Positions 1 through 8,529 of a DNA stretch of 14,658 nucleotides are shown piece after piece (within the stretch, counting starts at the first letter, position 1; each line of letters begins with the position of its first letter). Under the pieces are notes generated by a model that had not been told where the DNA came from, did not search any database, and saw only the letters and a list, made by a program, of their open reading frames with translations. The DNA is taken from the NCBI GenBank assembly GCA_001247695.2, contig LGRX02015420.1, forward strand, positions 12,510 through 27,167. The letters run 5' to 3'. A program made the position numbers and the translations under genes. Source of the DNA: Cymbomonas tetramitiformis. Its lineage: Eukaryota; Chlorophyta; Pyramimonadophyceae; Pyramimonadales; Pyramimonadaceae.

Positions 1-501
1 AAGAGTCAACCAATAAGAAAACAGAGATTTCGGGGTCAGCCAGCTTTTCTCCTAAACTTGTGACCCCCCCCAGCTTCGGTACCTAAGAGAGCCGACGAAA
101 TAAGAGAAAACCGCTTATTTTGCCAGCTAGCTTTTCTCATCCTTAAGAGTGAAAAATCAGTTTTTCTCGTATTGGATTCGCAGCACATCCTCACTTCGAA
201 AAAACCGCCCACTACCGTGATGGACGACGCGACACGTTCACAATTGCGGTAACTTATAGTGATGTTAGGGAAGGTCTGCTCGCACAAGATGACTTTTCTA
301 ACATCAAAGCCGTACTTATTTTGCTATATTTTAAGAAAATGTCCTGGGGTCTAGCCAGCCTCCATATTTCTTATTTTTGCCAATCTCTTAACTTTTAAAA
401 CCAGCCAGCTTTTCTCCTAAACTTGTGACCCCCCCCCGCCCCCCCCAAAAAAGCTGGCTGTTTTCTTAACGTAGAATTCTCTTATTGGTTGACTCTTACT
501 G
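1..501. mobile_element. MITE-like TIR element (Tc1/mariner-type ends), clipped by window start
   Basis: The sequence AAGAGTCAACCAATAAGA at 1-18 is repeated as its perfect reverse complement at 480-497. Beyond 497 the right end reads ACTG then TA. Read inward, this is TA followed by CAGT and AAGAGTC, the form of a Tc1/mariner-type terminus with a TA target duplication at 502-503. By inference the left end begins four bases before the window. The interior has no convincing coding sequence. It holds a direct repeat of about 35 bp (37-71 and 402-436) ending in C-runs, and a GC-rich poly-C tract at 428-446. The element abuts the 3' end of the retrotransposon integrase, so it probably inserted into that element. 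Superfamily assignment rests only on TA/CAGT and is tentative. Confidence 0.6.
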
Positions 502-514
502 TAGTGATTTTATC

Positions 515-1115
515 TTAGAGTATGTGTGATATCTCAAACAGTGGTTGCCCTTCTTCGGTGATCATCTGTGGCAGAGGCAAAGGTGCTTGGATCGAGTCGT
601 TATACAGCTCTATTCTGGATACAGGCTGTACCGGATGGATACGGATATCGAGATCTCCGAAATCTAACTCGTATGCACGTCCATGGCTTAGCACTTTGGA
701 TATGGTAAACGGCCCAATATATGGCTGCTTAAAGTGTCTGCCTGCCTCTGTCAAACCAGTCCATTGGATAAACTCGGTCCGTAAAAGAACTTTCTGCCCT
801 ACTGCATATTGCCGAGGCATGTGAGTCTTATTGAATCTGGCTTGGCTAATTTCTGCTGCTCGGGAAATGTTGTCTACCGCGTTGGCATGTACAGCCGAGT
901 ACTGGTCAAAATGATCTCGAATAGCATTCTGTATTGGAACAGGAGCTTCTGGCGGAATAGTGATTGCCAGATCATGAGGCGAAAGTAGCTGCGCCATCGA
1001 GTCGAGATAAAATGGTGAATAACCAGTAGTTGCAGAGACTGTGTTGTTAATTGCAAACTCCACCAGAGGCAACTTGTCCTCCCACGAATTGGCTGAAGTA
1101 TCATTGCAACAACAC
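515..1115 (-). CDS. Integrase C-terminal part (exon after the intron), gypsy pol
   Basis: This is the 3' coding exon of pol, entered from the splice acceptor at 1116 and ending at TAA (515-517). The split Arg codon is completed by the G at 1115, followed by codons for CCCND and then LPLVEFAINN, the family's conserved stretch after the catalytic Glu. Further on, YIGPFTI is the GPY/F module of Ty3/gypsy integrases, which helps bind DNA and multimerise. HPVQPVSRIEL matches the linker that usually precedes a chromodomain. The protein stops shortly after GQPLFEISHIL, where a chromodomain would begin, and the TIR element starts about 14 bases downstream. The first Met here (1072) is internal and is not a real start. 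Confidence 0.85.
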
Positions 1116-1191
1116 CTGTGGAGAAAAATACTATCTAATCAGTTTATAAACCAGAGGATGGTGAATCACGAATCAACTAATTGAAAATTAC
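1116..1191 (-). other. Spliceosomal-type intron (76 nt) inside integrase
   Basis: On the minus strand the exon ends CTCAG at 1192, the intron starts GTAATT at 1191, and it ends in a pyrimidine-rich TTTTTCTCCACAG at 1116. A CTGAT branch-point-like motif (CTRAY) lies about 23 nt before the acceptor. Without splicing, integrase terminates at once (TAA at 1188-1190). With splicing, the Arg codon is completed in phase 2 and the reading frame continues from the catalytic-core end (EDIL) into LPLVEFAINN, the join expected for the family. Frame restoration plus donor, acceptor and branch signals make the intron convincing. Whether it is spliced in the cell cannot be seen. Confidence 0.8.
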
Positions 1192-2405
1192 CTGAGGATG
1201 TCCTCAATGAAGGCATGGCTCCTCTCATTGCTTGCATTCGATTGTGGATGGTGTGAAGACGTCATAGACAATCTCGTACCAGTAGATTTCCACAGTGTTT
1301 GCCAGAATGTAGAGGTGAATCTGGGGTCTCGATCTGAGATGATGTTCCTCGGAAGACCATGGAGCTTGAAGATATGTTGCATATATATCGAAGCAGTATG
1401 CTGAGCAGTCCAGGTCATGCTGAAGGGAATGAGATGACAGCGATGAGAGAATTGGCACATTACCACAAAAATACTGTCGTGCCCATTAGTGGTGATAGGC
1501 AGGTCAGTAATCCAGTCAAGAGATACATCAAGCCATTTTGTCTTAGGCACACAATATCGTATATGTGACTGACCATAGGGTTTGTGTCTCCTCGTTTTCT
1601 GGCGTTGACACACGGGGCACTCCCGAATGTACTGGATGGCTGCCATCGTCATTCCTGGCCAATAATATCGGCTACGCAATAGATGAAGCATGCGATTTTT
1701 GCCTACATGACCAGAAATAGTGGCTGAGTGGCACTCATGAAGGAGAATGTGGCGAAGCTGTGTGATCTCACCGTCATCTGTAGGAACCTTGGCAGTAGGT
1801 GGAATGTATAGCTGTCTGCCAAATATGGTTTTGCGATAGATCAACCCCTGAATGAGCTCGAAACTGCTGACTGATTGTGATGAAGTCGATGATGTCAGCT
1901 TGGACAATATAGTCTGTGCAAATGTATCACGATCATACTGGGATATAATAATGTCGTGAAGCTGATGAGCTGATGAAGAAGATATAAGAGCAATGAATGT
2001 AGAATCTGTAGACGGTATGTCAATGACTGGAACATCGCTGATGTCTATATGTTGCAGACAATCAGTGAGTTCAAAGAGTGCAGAAATACGAGTGAGTGCA
2101 TCTGCAACCTTATTCTTCTCGCCAGAAATGTGCTCTATTCGGAAGTTGTACTCGGAGAGCTCATCCAACCACCTCGCCTGTTTGGGGCTTAGTGTGGATT
2201 TGGACTGGAAATAAACCAGTGGCTGATGATCTGAGCGTACAATAGTCTCAGGAGCTCCCAGCAAGATGTGGCGAAAGAATCGGAAGCCCTCCACAATGGC
2301 AAATAGCTCGATCTCAGGAATAGGCCAACGTCTCTGTGTATCAGAAAGAGTGACGCTGTGATAGCCACATGGCTTCATACCTTTTCCTTGGTCCTGTAGT
2401 ACCAC
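1192..2405 (-). CDS. RNase H C-terminal half and integrase zinc-binding and catalytic core
   Basis: The meaningful reading of this frame begins near 2405 with VVLQDQGKG; codons upstream (to 2708) are out of frame with the RT-RNase H protein and are not real. RNase H residues follow: EIELFAIVEG with the second acidic residue, RSDHQPLVYF with the third, and KVADALTR with the last Asp. Counting from the Met at 2708, the integrase HHCC zinc module is H327, H334, C364 and C367 (CPVC). The catalytic triad is D398, D459 and E495, an exact D-x35-E spacing. RNase H removes template RNA during reverse transcription; integrase inserts the cDNA. The frame runs into the intron donor at 1191. All integrase catalytic residues are present, although the element as a whole is disabled. 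Confidence 0.9.
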
Positions 2406-3024
2406 TTGCTTGACCAACGTGTGTGCCTGATCCATCGACCTCCATAATAGATGGCAGTTTCTGATCTGGAAGCTGTAGTACTGGAGCATTGCAGATGGCA
2501 CTTTTGAGGTTATCAAATGCCTTCTGCTGCTCAGATTCCCAGACAAACTCTGCATTATCTTCAAGGAGACGATTGAGCGGCTCGGCAATCTTGGAGAACT
2601 TTGGTATGAATCTCCTAAATTGACCGACCATGCCCAAGAATGACCGAAGGGATGACTTGCCATCTTTAGCCATACGGCGTAGAGGCTGCTTTCCAACGGT
2701 AGGACCATACGACACTGGAGGCTGTATTGCCATAACTGCTCGGATTCGGTCTTCGATGATGGATAGGCCTGCTTCAGAGATGCGATGTCCGATAAAATCT
2801 ATGGATCTGACGAACAACTCCACTTTGGAAGGCCTGATGAAGAACTGGTGATCTCTGCAACGCGGGAGGAACTGTCGAACATGCTTCACGTGGCTGTCAA
2901 AGTCCGGACTGTACACAATAGTGTCATCCATGAAAATGACAAGGAACCGATCGATGAAGTCGAAGAATGCCCGATTTCCTACACATAGAGCGGTTGCAGG
3001 AGCATTGGTCAATCCGAAAGGCAT
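2405..3024 (-). pseudogene. Reverse transcriptase C-terminal half, connection and RNase H start (broken)
   Basis: The frame opens at MPFGLTNAPA, the conserved RT motif B region. It continues to FMDD at residues 31-34 (counted from 3024), the RT catalytic Asp pair, then FIGHRIS and the connection domain (LRSFLGMVGQFRRFIPKFSKIAEPL). RNase H begins at IMEVDGSGTHVG, where D197 is the first active-site Asp. A segment of about 20 residues (103-124) between the thumb and LRSFLG appears longer than usual for the family. This piece is in the same frame as the upstream RT piece, separated by TGA at 3031-3033. At about 2405-2412 the frame is lost in RNase H and resumes in another frame, so an indel is inferred. 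The Met at 3024 is an internal residue, not a start. Confidence 0.85.
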
Positions 3025-3030
3025 AACTGT

Positions 3031-3930
3031 TCACTCATAGGAACCGTATCTGGTGCGAATCGCTGTTTTGTGAATGTCATCTGGATGTATAGGGATCTGA
3101 TGGAAAAACTGATTGAAGTCGAATCTGCTAAACCATCGTGCACCTTTTAGCTGTTCAAGAAGGGTGTCGTGAGGTGGCAATGGATACGTGTCCTTAATTG
3201 TGATGTTATTAAGGGCTCGATAATCACAGCACATCCTCCACTTCCCACCTGGCTTAGGAGCGAAAATGATAGGACATCCATATGGAGATGATGACGGACG
3301 AAGGATACCCAATTCGACATATTTGATGATCTGTCGTTTGAGTTCTTCCATCATGGGCACTGGAATGGTACGAACTGGCTGTGATGGTGGCTTGTGCCCA
3401 GGTTCAATGTTGATTCCATGATAACCACCTTCAAACCGCTCTGGCCTATGACCAGCTGGAAGATCCTCCTGGAATATGTCTGAAAAGTCTTCCCTCATCT
3501 GATCACGTGCTGCTGTGACCTCTGGGTCTTCCATAGTGGTGTCTGAGTCTGCTGCTGCAAAGACCAGTTCACCATCGACCTCTGAGAGAAAGAAGAGATA
3601 AGCTACGGCTTCTTCAGCCGAACCACTGGATCGAATACGACGTAGGTGCTTTCTCATGGTGGTGGCACTGACCAATTCCATTTCAGGAAGGCCATCTGAG
3701 CCTGGAGTCTGTTCAACTCTGGATAATACTGTGCGAACACTGGAGCCTGATGAGTGCTTCCTAGTGATCGTCAGATTTTTGGACTGGAAGTCAATGTGTG
3801 GATTTCTCCTTTCCAACCAATCTTGACCCAGGATGACAGTGAAGGGTTTCATGTCAATGATGTAGAAATCTTCTGTGTCCTTATACTTACCCAGCGTGAA
3901 TGTAGCTTGGGAAGATAGGATGTACAGGGT
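3031..3930 (-). pseudogene. Protease C-terminal end and reverse transcriptase N-terminal half, ended by an in-frame TGA
   Basis: This frame is protein-like from about 3930, upstream of the Met at 3852, and includes LYILSSQATFTLG and ILGQDWLERRNPHIDF, the end of the retroviral-type protease. It then runs through a Ser/Glu-rich linker to the RT fingers (YGCPIIFAPKPGGKWRMCCD) and palm motif A, where D245 in FSRFDFNQFFHQIPI (counted from 3852) is the first catalytic Asp. It ends in TGA at 3031-3033, one codon after RYGSYE. The family usually has an aromatic residue here, so a Trp codon turned to stop is likely. The next codons continue in the same frame into MPFGL, so this is a single nonsense change in the middle of the RT palm. 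Confidence 0.88.
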
Positions 3931-4298
3931 AGTTGGCTTCCTCCAGCCAATCCCACTGAGAATGATGAGGAATCTGTGGGTGCTATACCAAGCTGAGCAG
4001 CGAACTGTCTGTCGATGAAAGACGATGTAGCTCCTGGATCTACCAATATGTGAGTACTCTGTCCATATACTTTCCCTTTGTACAACAACAGCTTCTTTTG
4101 TGATTTCAGCTGTGCTGTCTGAGACTGCATCTGTGCGATGTGCTCTGAGGGAGTGTCCATCTGCTGAAACTGTAATGTCAGACTGGAAAGGACTTCTTCT
4201 GAGATACTCTCAACCCGGCCACTTGCTTCAGTGGCATCTTCAGGCTGATTTACCCTCGGGGTGCTCTCATCACTGGTACCTGTGCAGTACCCTGAGAG
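3928..4298 (-). CDS. Retrotransposon aspartic protease (start of Pol, -1 frame)
   Basis: The catalytic motif is LVDPGATSSFID, with the active-site Asp at residue 41 counted from the Met at 4160. DPGA or DSGA is usual for Ty3/gypsy proteases, which act as dimers to cleave Gag and Gag-Pol. The frame is open upstream of 4160 through the whole gag overlap; the nearest upstream stop in this frame is at about 4390. The domain is therefore probably reached by -1 frameshifting from Gag rather than by its own start codon. GLAGGSQL follows, then the true continuation switches frame at about 3925-3935, so a small indel disrupts the protease C-terminal half. In the annotated frame the residues after that point are nonsense until the stop at 3849. 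Confidence 0.8.
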
Positions 4299-5464
4299 TT
4301 TCCCTGAGGAGCTGGAGCTGAAGCTGGAACTGGAGCTGGAGCTGCAACTGCTGCATTGATGCTCTGCTGATTCTTTAGCTCCTTAATCAGGGTGTTGATT
4401 GTTTTGACGAGTTTGCCAGACTCGTTCTTAGCACCCTGCTTATTCTGTTGCTGCTGTCTTCTGAAAGGATTCTGAGCTGGAGGCTTGCCTTGTATGGCTT
4501 TTCCTTCTGGTGTCTTGGTGGAGAAACAATCCTTTGTGGCGTGATTGGTACGACCACAACGTTGGCAAGGCTGAGGAGGATTTGCTGCTGCTCCTTTCCT
4601 TTTTCCTTTGCCTTTGCCTTTTCCACCTTTCCCTTTGTTCCTTTGGAGGTTCTGATTGGCATTTGGATTTTGATTGCCATTCTGATTCCAATTCCTATTG
4701 GATCTGTCATATGGCTTTCTGCCACGCCCTTTTTCCTTATCCTTTCTGACTGGGCCTCCTGATAACTGTTCCTTTTGCCCCCGATAATGTAGGGTCTCTG
4801 ACTGCTTCGAATGAACAACGTAATTCAAGTCGAGCAGGATCTGTGTGGTTTGTGACCACGACAGATTATTCCTTTCGTCTTCTGTAAGGAATCTCAGATG
4901 GAACTGTTTGCGAAGATCAGAATCCATACTGTTGACGAATCTGTCCTTTATCAACACATCATCCAGATCAACTGCTGCTAATGCAGCCAGTGACGTGAAC
5001 GTGCGTAGATAATCTGAGAAAGTCTGGTTCCCTTGATTCAGTGCCATTAGGTGTTTTCTAGCCACTGATCTTTTATGGGGGTTGCCAAACTGACTGAGGA
5101 AAATCCTTCTGACCTTCTCATATGTGGCATTTGGTTGTTTTGCCACGACCTGGAAATAATGTCGGTCGTTGTTTTGTATGAGTGTCAGGAATACTGTGAT
5201 AATGTCCTTGTCTGGAACTCCTGGATAAGTGAACTGAAAGTATCTATCCACTGTTTCCAACCAAATCTCTGCATCTTGTCCTGCTTTAAATTCCCTAGGT
5301 GGTGTCATTTTCACCTTTGGAACTAAAGTGGATGGAGCTGGTGCTGGTATTGGATCATCATCAAGGTCTGTGAAAACTGTTGGAGCATGTTCCTCTGTAT
5401 ACTCCTCGTCTGGTTCCTGTGGTTCATTCTCAGGATCTCTATATCTGCTCATGTCGGGCCTCAT
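4250..5464 (-). CDS. gag: Gag polyprotein with CCHC zinc knuckle, Ty3/gypsy
   Basis: This is the structural protein that forms the retrotransposon particle and binds its RNA. Counting from the first in-frame Met (5464; 404 residues): an acidic N-terminal stretch (1-40); a retrotransposon gag capsid-like domain at about 55-215, containing FKAGQDAEIWLETVDRYF and RKHLMALNQGNQTFSDYL; an Asn/Gln-rich segment (258-275); a Lys-Gly repeat (277-291) likely to bind nucleic acid; and one zinc knuckle C300, C303, H308, C313 (C-x2-C-x4-H-x4-C). A short helical segment and an Ala-Pro tail (371-387) follow before the stop. The open frame continues upstream of this Met to 5638 with protein-like content, so the true N-terminus may be further upstream. 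The ORF shows no breaks, unlike pol. Confidence 0.88.
   Translation of the reverse strand: MRPDMSRYRDPENEPQEPDEEYTEEHAPTVFTDLDDDPIPAPAPSTLVPKVKMTPPREFKAGQDAEIWLETVDRYFQFTYPGVPDKDIITVFLTLIQNNDRHYFQVVAKQPNATYEKVRRIFLSQFGNPHKRSVARKHLMALNQGNQTFSDYLRTFTSLAALAAVDLDDVLIKDRFVNSMDSDLRKQFHLRFLTEDERNNLSWSQTTQILLDLNYVVHSKQSETLHYRGQKEQLSGGPVRKDKEKGRGRKPYDRSNRNWNQNGNQNPNANQNLQRNKGKGGKGKGKGKRKGAAANPPQPCQRCGRTNHATKDCFSTKTPEGKAIQGKPPAQNPFRRQQQQNKQGAKNESGKLVKTINTLIKELKNQQSINAAVAAPAPVPASAPAPQGNSQGTAQVPVMRAPRG
4275..4304 (-). promoter_or_regulatory. Putative -1 ribosomal frameshift site (GGGAAAC plus hairpin)
   Basis: The heptamer G GGA AAC occupies 4304 down to 4298 and sits exactly in the gag zero frame (the last base of Gln387, then Gly388 and Asn389). 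This is the X XXY YYZ form, and G GGA AAC is used at gag-pro junctions of some retroviruses. A -1 slip here enters the open protease frame. Six nucleotides downstream, GGTAC (4291-4287) can pair with GTACC (4279-4275) around a 7-nt loop, at the usual spacing for a stimulatory structure. The stem is short, so the structural part is weak. Gag would otherwise end at TAA (4252-4250). Confidence 0.6.
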
Positions 5465-5638
5465 GCGACTGATATTATCGAAGTACCCTATTTGGTCGAA
5501 TCTGGTCTGGGTATTATCATAACCAGTGAGCCACTTGGGTATCTTGAACCGACGGTAGGCATCGTAAGAACCTAAGATGTCAAAGAACCATGTTGACGGA
5601 TCTGCATTGATAGCTGGAATATCTGATTCTTCTGCTAT
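5465..5638 (-). CDS. Probable N-terminal extension of Gag (58 codons, no start of its own)
   Basis: The gag frame is open for 58 codons upstream of the Met at 5464, from 5638. Its translation is rich in aromatic and charged residues (for example STWFFDILGSYDAYRRF and KIPKWLTGYDNTQTRF) and looks like globular protein rather than translated untranslated sequence. It contains no Met. Directly upstream is TAG (5641-5639), preceded by a long T/G-rich pyrimidine tract on this strand, which is how a spliced exon begins. By inference this is the 5' part of a gag exon joined to an upstream exon. Alternatively it is a leader that is open by chance and translation starts at 5464. I do not recognise the sequence as a known domain. 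Confidence 0.55.
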
Positions 5639-5766
5639 CTAAAAAACAAAACACAACACCAAAGTACCTCAATTGGCTGAGTTTTTCATGGCATAATAGT
5701 GAAGATATCTGATGGTCAACATCTGTGGTTGAACATATATATGGGTTTTACTGATTTGAAACCCAT
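5639..5766 (-). other. Candidate 5' exon and intron upstream of gag
   Basis: A strong 3' splice-site-like signal (GTGTTTTGTTTTTTAG) ends at 5639. Upstream, ATG at 5766-5764 opens five codons (MGFKS) followed by GTAAAA at 5751. A 113-nt intron (5751-5639) would join these codons in phase 0 to the gag extension. The donor is not a consensus GTAAGT and no good branch point lies at the usual distance, so the exon choice is speculative; the acceptor is the better supported part. The candidate exon overlaps the outer end of the palindrome: ATGGGTTTCAA also ends the right arm at 11864-11874. A small hairpin, ATGGGTTT with AAAACCCAT, covers the proposed donor. Confidence 0.3.
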
Positions 5767-6255
5767 GGAAGTTGGTCCACTTCCCAATGATAAATAGGTG
5801 TATCTACTTTAAGCGGTTCGACCACTTAAGTGATAACTTGTCAGAACCTATGATCTATTTGAGCATATGGCTGTGCACTGAAAGAGTATCAAAATGATAT
5901 CTTTAGTTTCCAAATAGATCAGGACATAGCTTGATAATAAATCTAAGCAATCTCACACAACACAATAGTGTGTGTGTGTGTGTCCACAACAACCTCTATC
6001 AGTTCAACATGTAGTTACTGATCTGAGAATGTACATGCTTATTGTGCTGATCAATTCTGAATCAATTGTCACAATGCAATGTTGTTGTTGTTGTTGTTGT
6101 TGCTCCAGCGATGATATGTGAGACGAATGGACAATGCCCAGCAGTGACCAGCTGCTTATCTGAGCATTGTATAATGCCTTCGGGTCTGGAGATTTTCTCC
6201 ATCCAGCCCTACAGCATGTTGATTGATTCTGTCCCTTATGTATCGCATCACTTGA

Positions 6256-6286
6256 CATCCAGCTGCTATCGTGATCAAGCTGGATG
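6256..6286. repeat. Hairpin with compensatory counterpart in the right arm
   Basis: CATCCAGCT (6256-6264) pairs perfectly with AGCTGGATG (6278-6286) around a 13-nt loop. The aligned position in the right arm (11331-11360) is also a perfect 9-bp hairpin, CATCCAACA with TGTTGGATG. Two of the nine pairs differ between the arms and both differ in a compensating way. Confidence 0.75.
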
Positions 6287-6892
6287 GTACTATGTATTAT
6301 GCGTTGATATGATTCTTAATCATTACACTTTCGAGCCAGTGCATCGTCAACTTACATAGTAGTGTCAGTGATTATTTATTACACTTGTGAATCAGTGTAA
6401 TGTCATATACTTAATGATACATAAGTTGCCGTGACTTGTGTAAGCAGTAACTTATGTTCATGTACTTTCTGATTGAGTACATGTGAGTGTGTGTGAAATT
6501 GTGCTAATACACACACTTGTATACAGGTAATTACTGGTATTACACTATACCAAGATGACCTATCATATAGGATGATCTGTATACCAATCACAGAATAAAT
6601 CTAACATGATGTATATCAGCTTAGTAGTGATAGTAATCCTACATATTCTCATCCACAGTGATGAGTTGCTTTGGTATATTTCACATATAGTTCCGGTGAA
6701 CAATCCTTTCAGTGATCCACAATAGAACGAATATACTCATCCCAAATCCTGCGTCAGAGTATATCGAGCTAATTATTGTGTTAAAGACCACCTTAAGGCA
6801 CCTTACACTATATGGGTTCAAATATAGTTTACATGCACAGCAAGTATGCTTATGTGCAATGTCTGATGCATTGTGATGTGATGCCATATGCC

Positions 6893-6950
6893 CCAGCTGC
6901 TATCGTGATCAAGCTGGTTATTCATTACAGCTGCTAACGTGATCAAGCTG
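6893..6950. repeat. Two copies of a ~24-nt imperfect palindrome
   Basis: Copies at 6893-6917 and 6928-6950 share the pattern CAGCTGCT, A or T, then ACGTGATC or TCGTGATC, then AAGCTG. Their ends (CAGCT and AGCTG) are inverted repeats. The same core occurs at 6259-6282 and, in reverse orientation with AACT/AGTT stem bases, at 10642-10666. The role is unknown; it could be a binding site or a remnant of a small repeat. Confidence 0.7.
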
Positions 6951-8375
6951 TATGTATAATGTATGCACATGTCACAATGATATAGTTGCTCAGTATATAA
7001 TGTACAAGTTATTCAATGTACATCTGCTGCATGCACTCAGTATATACTCAATGATTGTGTATACTGCAAGTGTATGTATGTGTGTGTGTGGTGCTGCAGG
7101 TATTATAATCTCCGCACACTCAATAATTGTACACACTATGATGTTGCTGCAGAGCATTCACGTATCTGTCATGTTGAGTGTGTGTGTGTGTGTGTAAGCT
7201 ATTCACACAGCATGTATGCAGTACACACTCATGATTGCAGGTTTGTATGCAAATCTGACAGTGAATGGATTATAATATCTCGGCAAGCATCAGAGACTTG
7301 TATGGCATGCTGCAATATACTGTCATCATGCGTCATCCGTTCATGATAATTCCAGCAGGTATACACATATTATGTCACATATGATATCATGATGCGCGCT
7401 GACGAGTGAGTTTTGCAACTATTGAAAATGACGGTATTTTGATGACATCATGCACACTAATCTCGTCATCAAAAACTGCAAAGTAATCGTTGTGTACAGA
7501 AGGCGATTTATTGCGATCATCAAAGTCGCTATGGTGCGCGCTGCTAATAATGAGCACATCTTGTCGCATATGAACAGCATATGATACAAATGCCATTTTT
7601 CGCGCGGATCATATTCTGATGATGATTTTTCATCCGCGTCTCAATATGTCGATTTTCGTACAACTGCGAATCGTAACTGCGCGTATATGTGATCGCTGCG
7701 CATATGTATGCTGCATGTACACCTTATCGCGCTGTATAGGTGACGATATGTACGTTCTGCGATTGCGAATATGACGATGTCTCTTCGCGCACAATTCTCG
7801 CTGTTGATTATGCAGCGGTCTATATTATGCAGATATATCAGTATATGTGCGATTGCGACGCCTGTTATTATTCGCGCTCCGCAAACCTGCGCACACAATA
7901 TTCGATATCTACTGCTGCACTCACACTAGATTGTCCTCGTTCTCGCCTTGACGAGCAGAATACCAACTGATAAGGTCTCGCTAGCAAGCGAATAGATATG
8001 ATATGATAGCACGGATGTTATTGAACAGTAACAACTCGTGCAGCGTATGTGCGGGTGATGAGTGCAGTGCTTCGTCCGAAGTCACTGCTGTAGCCCAACG
8101 CTACCTCATATATACGCAATGCCCTGCATCTCATAGATGCCACCGCAATCGGGTTGTGAACCCAAGGCATTGGTTGAACAATCAGTATCGGCTGAACGAA
8201 TAAGCCATATGATACTCACATGCTTGTTCAGAACATGCTTGAAGCGAAGATGAGTTTTCTCCGAACCATTCGGTTCTTCAAGGTTCCATCTTGCTTTGCC
8301 ATCTCGAGTCAAGTATACTGGCCTCTCGATGACAGGTGTCACTCAAGTCTCACCTCGAGTAAATGACAGATGATA

Positions 8376-8516
8376 TGACTGTACATGTCATAGTCGACCG
8401 TACTGACGACTGTCTGTCATTATAATATATGACATGACTCGACATGGCATGACATGACATGACATGGTATGACATGTCTGACAGGTATGACATGTATGAC
8501 ACACGTGTCATCGGTC
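8376..8516. repeat. TGACATG-rich degenerate short tandem repeats near the palindrome apex
   Basis: The motif ATGACATG and close variants recur many times here (for example GCATGACATGACATGACATG at 8450-8469). The mirror image, ATGTCATGTCAT, lies at about 8900-9035 in the right arm. The core TGACA/TGTCA is itself nearly self-complementary. This is the best-conserved part of the palindrome and directly flanks the spacer. Confidence 0.7.
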
Positions 8517-8529
8517 ATAACCCTGACAA

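Larger units (their letters stand above)
502..5638 (-). mobile_element. Degenerate Ty3/gypsy (chromovirus-like) LTR retrotransposon, LTRs not seen
   Basis: Minus-strand domain order is Gag, protease, reverse transcriptase, RNase H, integrase, the Ty3/gypsy (Metaviridae) order. Integrase after RNase H excludes Ty1/copia. Gag has one CCHC knuckle and the integrase C-terminus has a GPF module. The last residues, LFEISHIL, resemble the opening strand of a chromodomain, which would make this a chromovirus whose chromodomain is lost or displaced by the TIR element at 1-501. Inactivating changes are a frameshift near 3930, TGA at 3031-3033 and a frameshift near 2405. A spliceosomal-type intron sits at 1116-1191. 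No direct terminal repeats, primer-binding site or polypurine tract were recognised. The 3' LTR is probably beyond position 1, and the 5' LTR is missing or separated by the large palindrome. Confidence 0.9.
5756..8529 (+). repeat. Left arm of a ~6.1-kb interrupted palindrome
   Basis: This arm matches the reverse complement of 8890-11874 along its length, in order and with moderate divergence. Anchors include 5761-5850 with 11780-11870 (CACTTAAGTGATAACTTGTC), 6100-6230 with 11400-11515 (CTTCGGGTC, CCAGCCCTACAGCATG), 6690-6840 with 10925-11090 (AAATCCTGCGTCAG), 8018-8210 with 9180-9375 (CAGTATCGGCTGA), and 8370-8529 with 8890-9035. No convincing genes are present; ORFs are short. The arm contains (GTT)n at 6081-6102, TG repeats, many short hairpins (6250-6960), a CpG-rich stretch at about 7385-8000 and a TGACATG-rich stretch near the apex. 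It may be a foldback-type transposon, an inverted duplication or a long regulatory or LTR-like region; the sequence alone does not decide. Confidence 0.88.

Noticed and set aside
1..501. LTR of the retrotransposon.
   Set aside because: Its ends are inverted, not TG..CA, and no direct copy exists on the gag side.
3031..3033. TGA read as Trp (alternative genetic code).
   Set aside because: Only one such TGA interrupts pol, two other breaks are frameshifts, and Trp is encoded by TGG elsewhere. Ordinary decay explains it better.
3883..3891. Consensus-like splice donor G|GTAAGTAT inside pol.
   Set aside because: The protein reads straight through it (TLGKYKDTEDF) and no frame-restoring acceptor was seen, so it is probably unused.
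6806..6828. B-box-like GGGTTCAAAT within a hairpin, possible tRNA or SINE.
   Set aside because: No A box at a suitable distance and no cloverleaf; the match is short and the arm homologue does not keep a tRNA fold.
8376..8516. CRISPR-like array of short repeats.
   Set aside because: Repeats are degenerate, adjacent and without uniform spacers; this is a simple tandem repeat.
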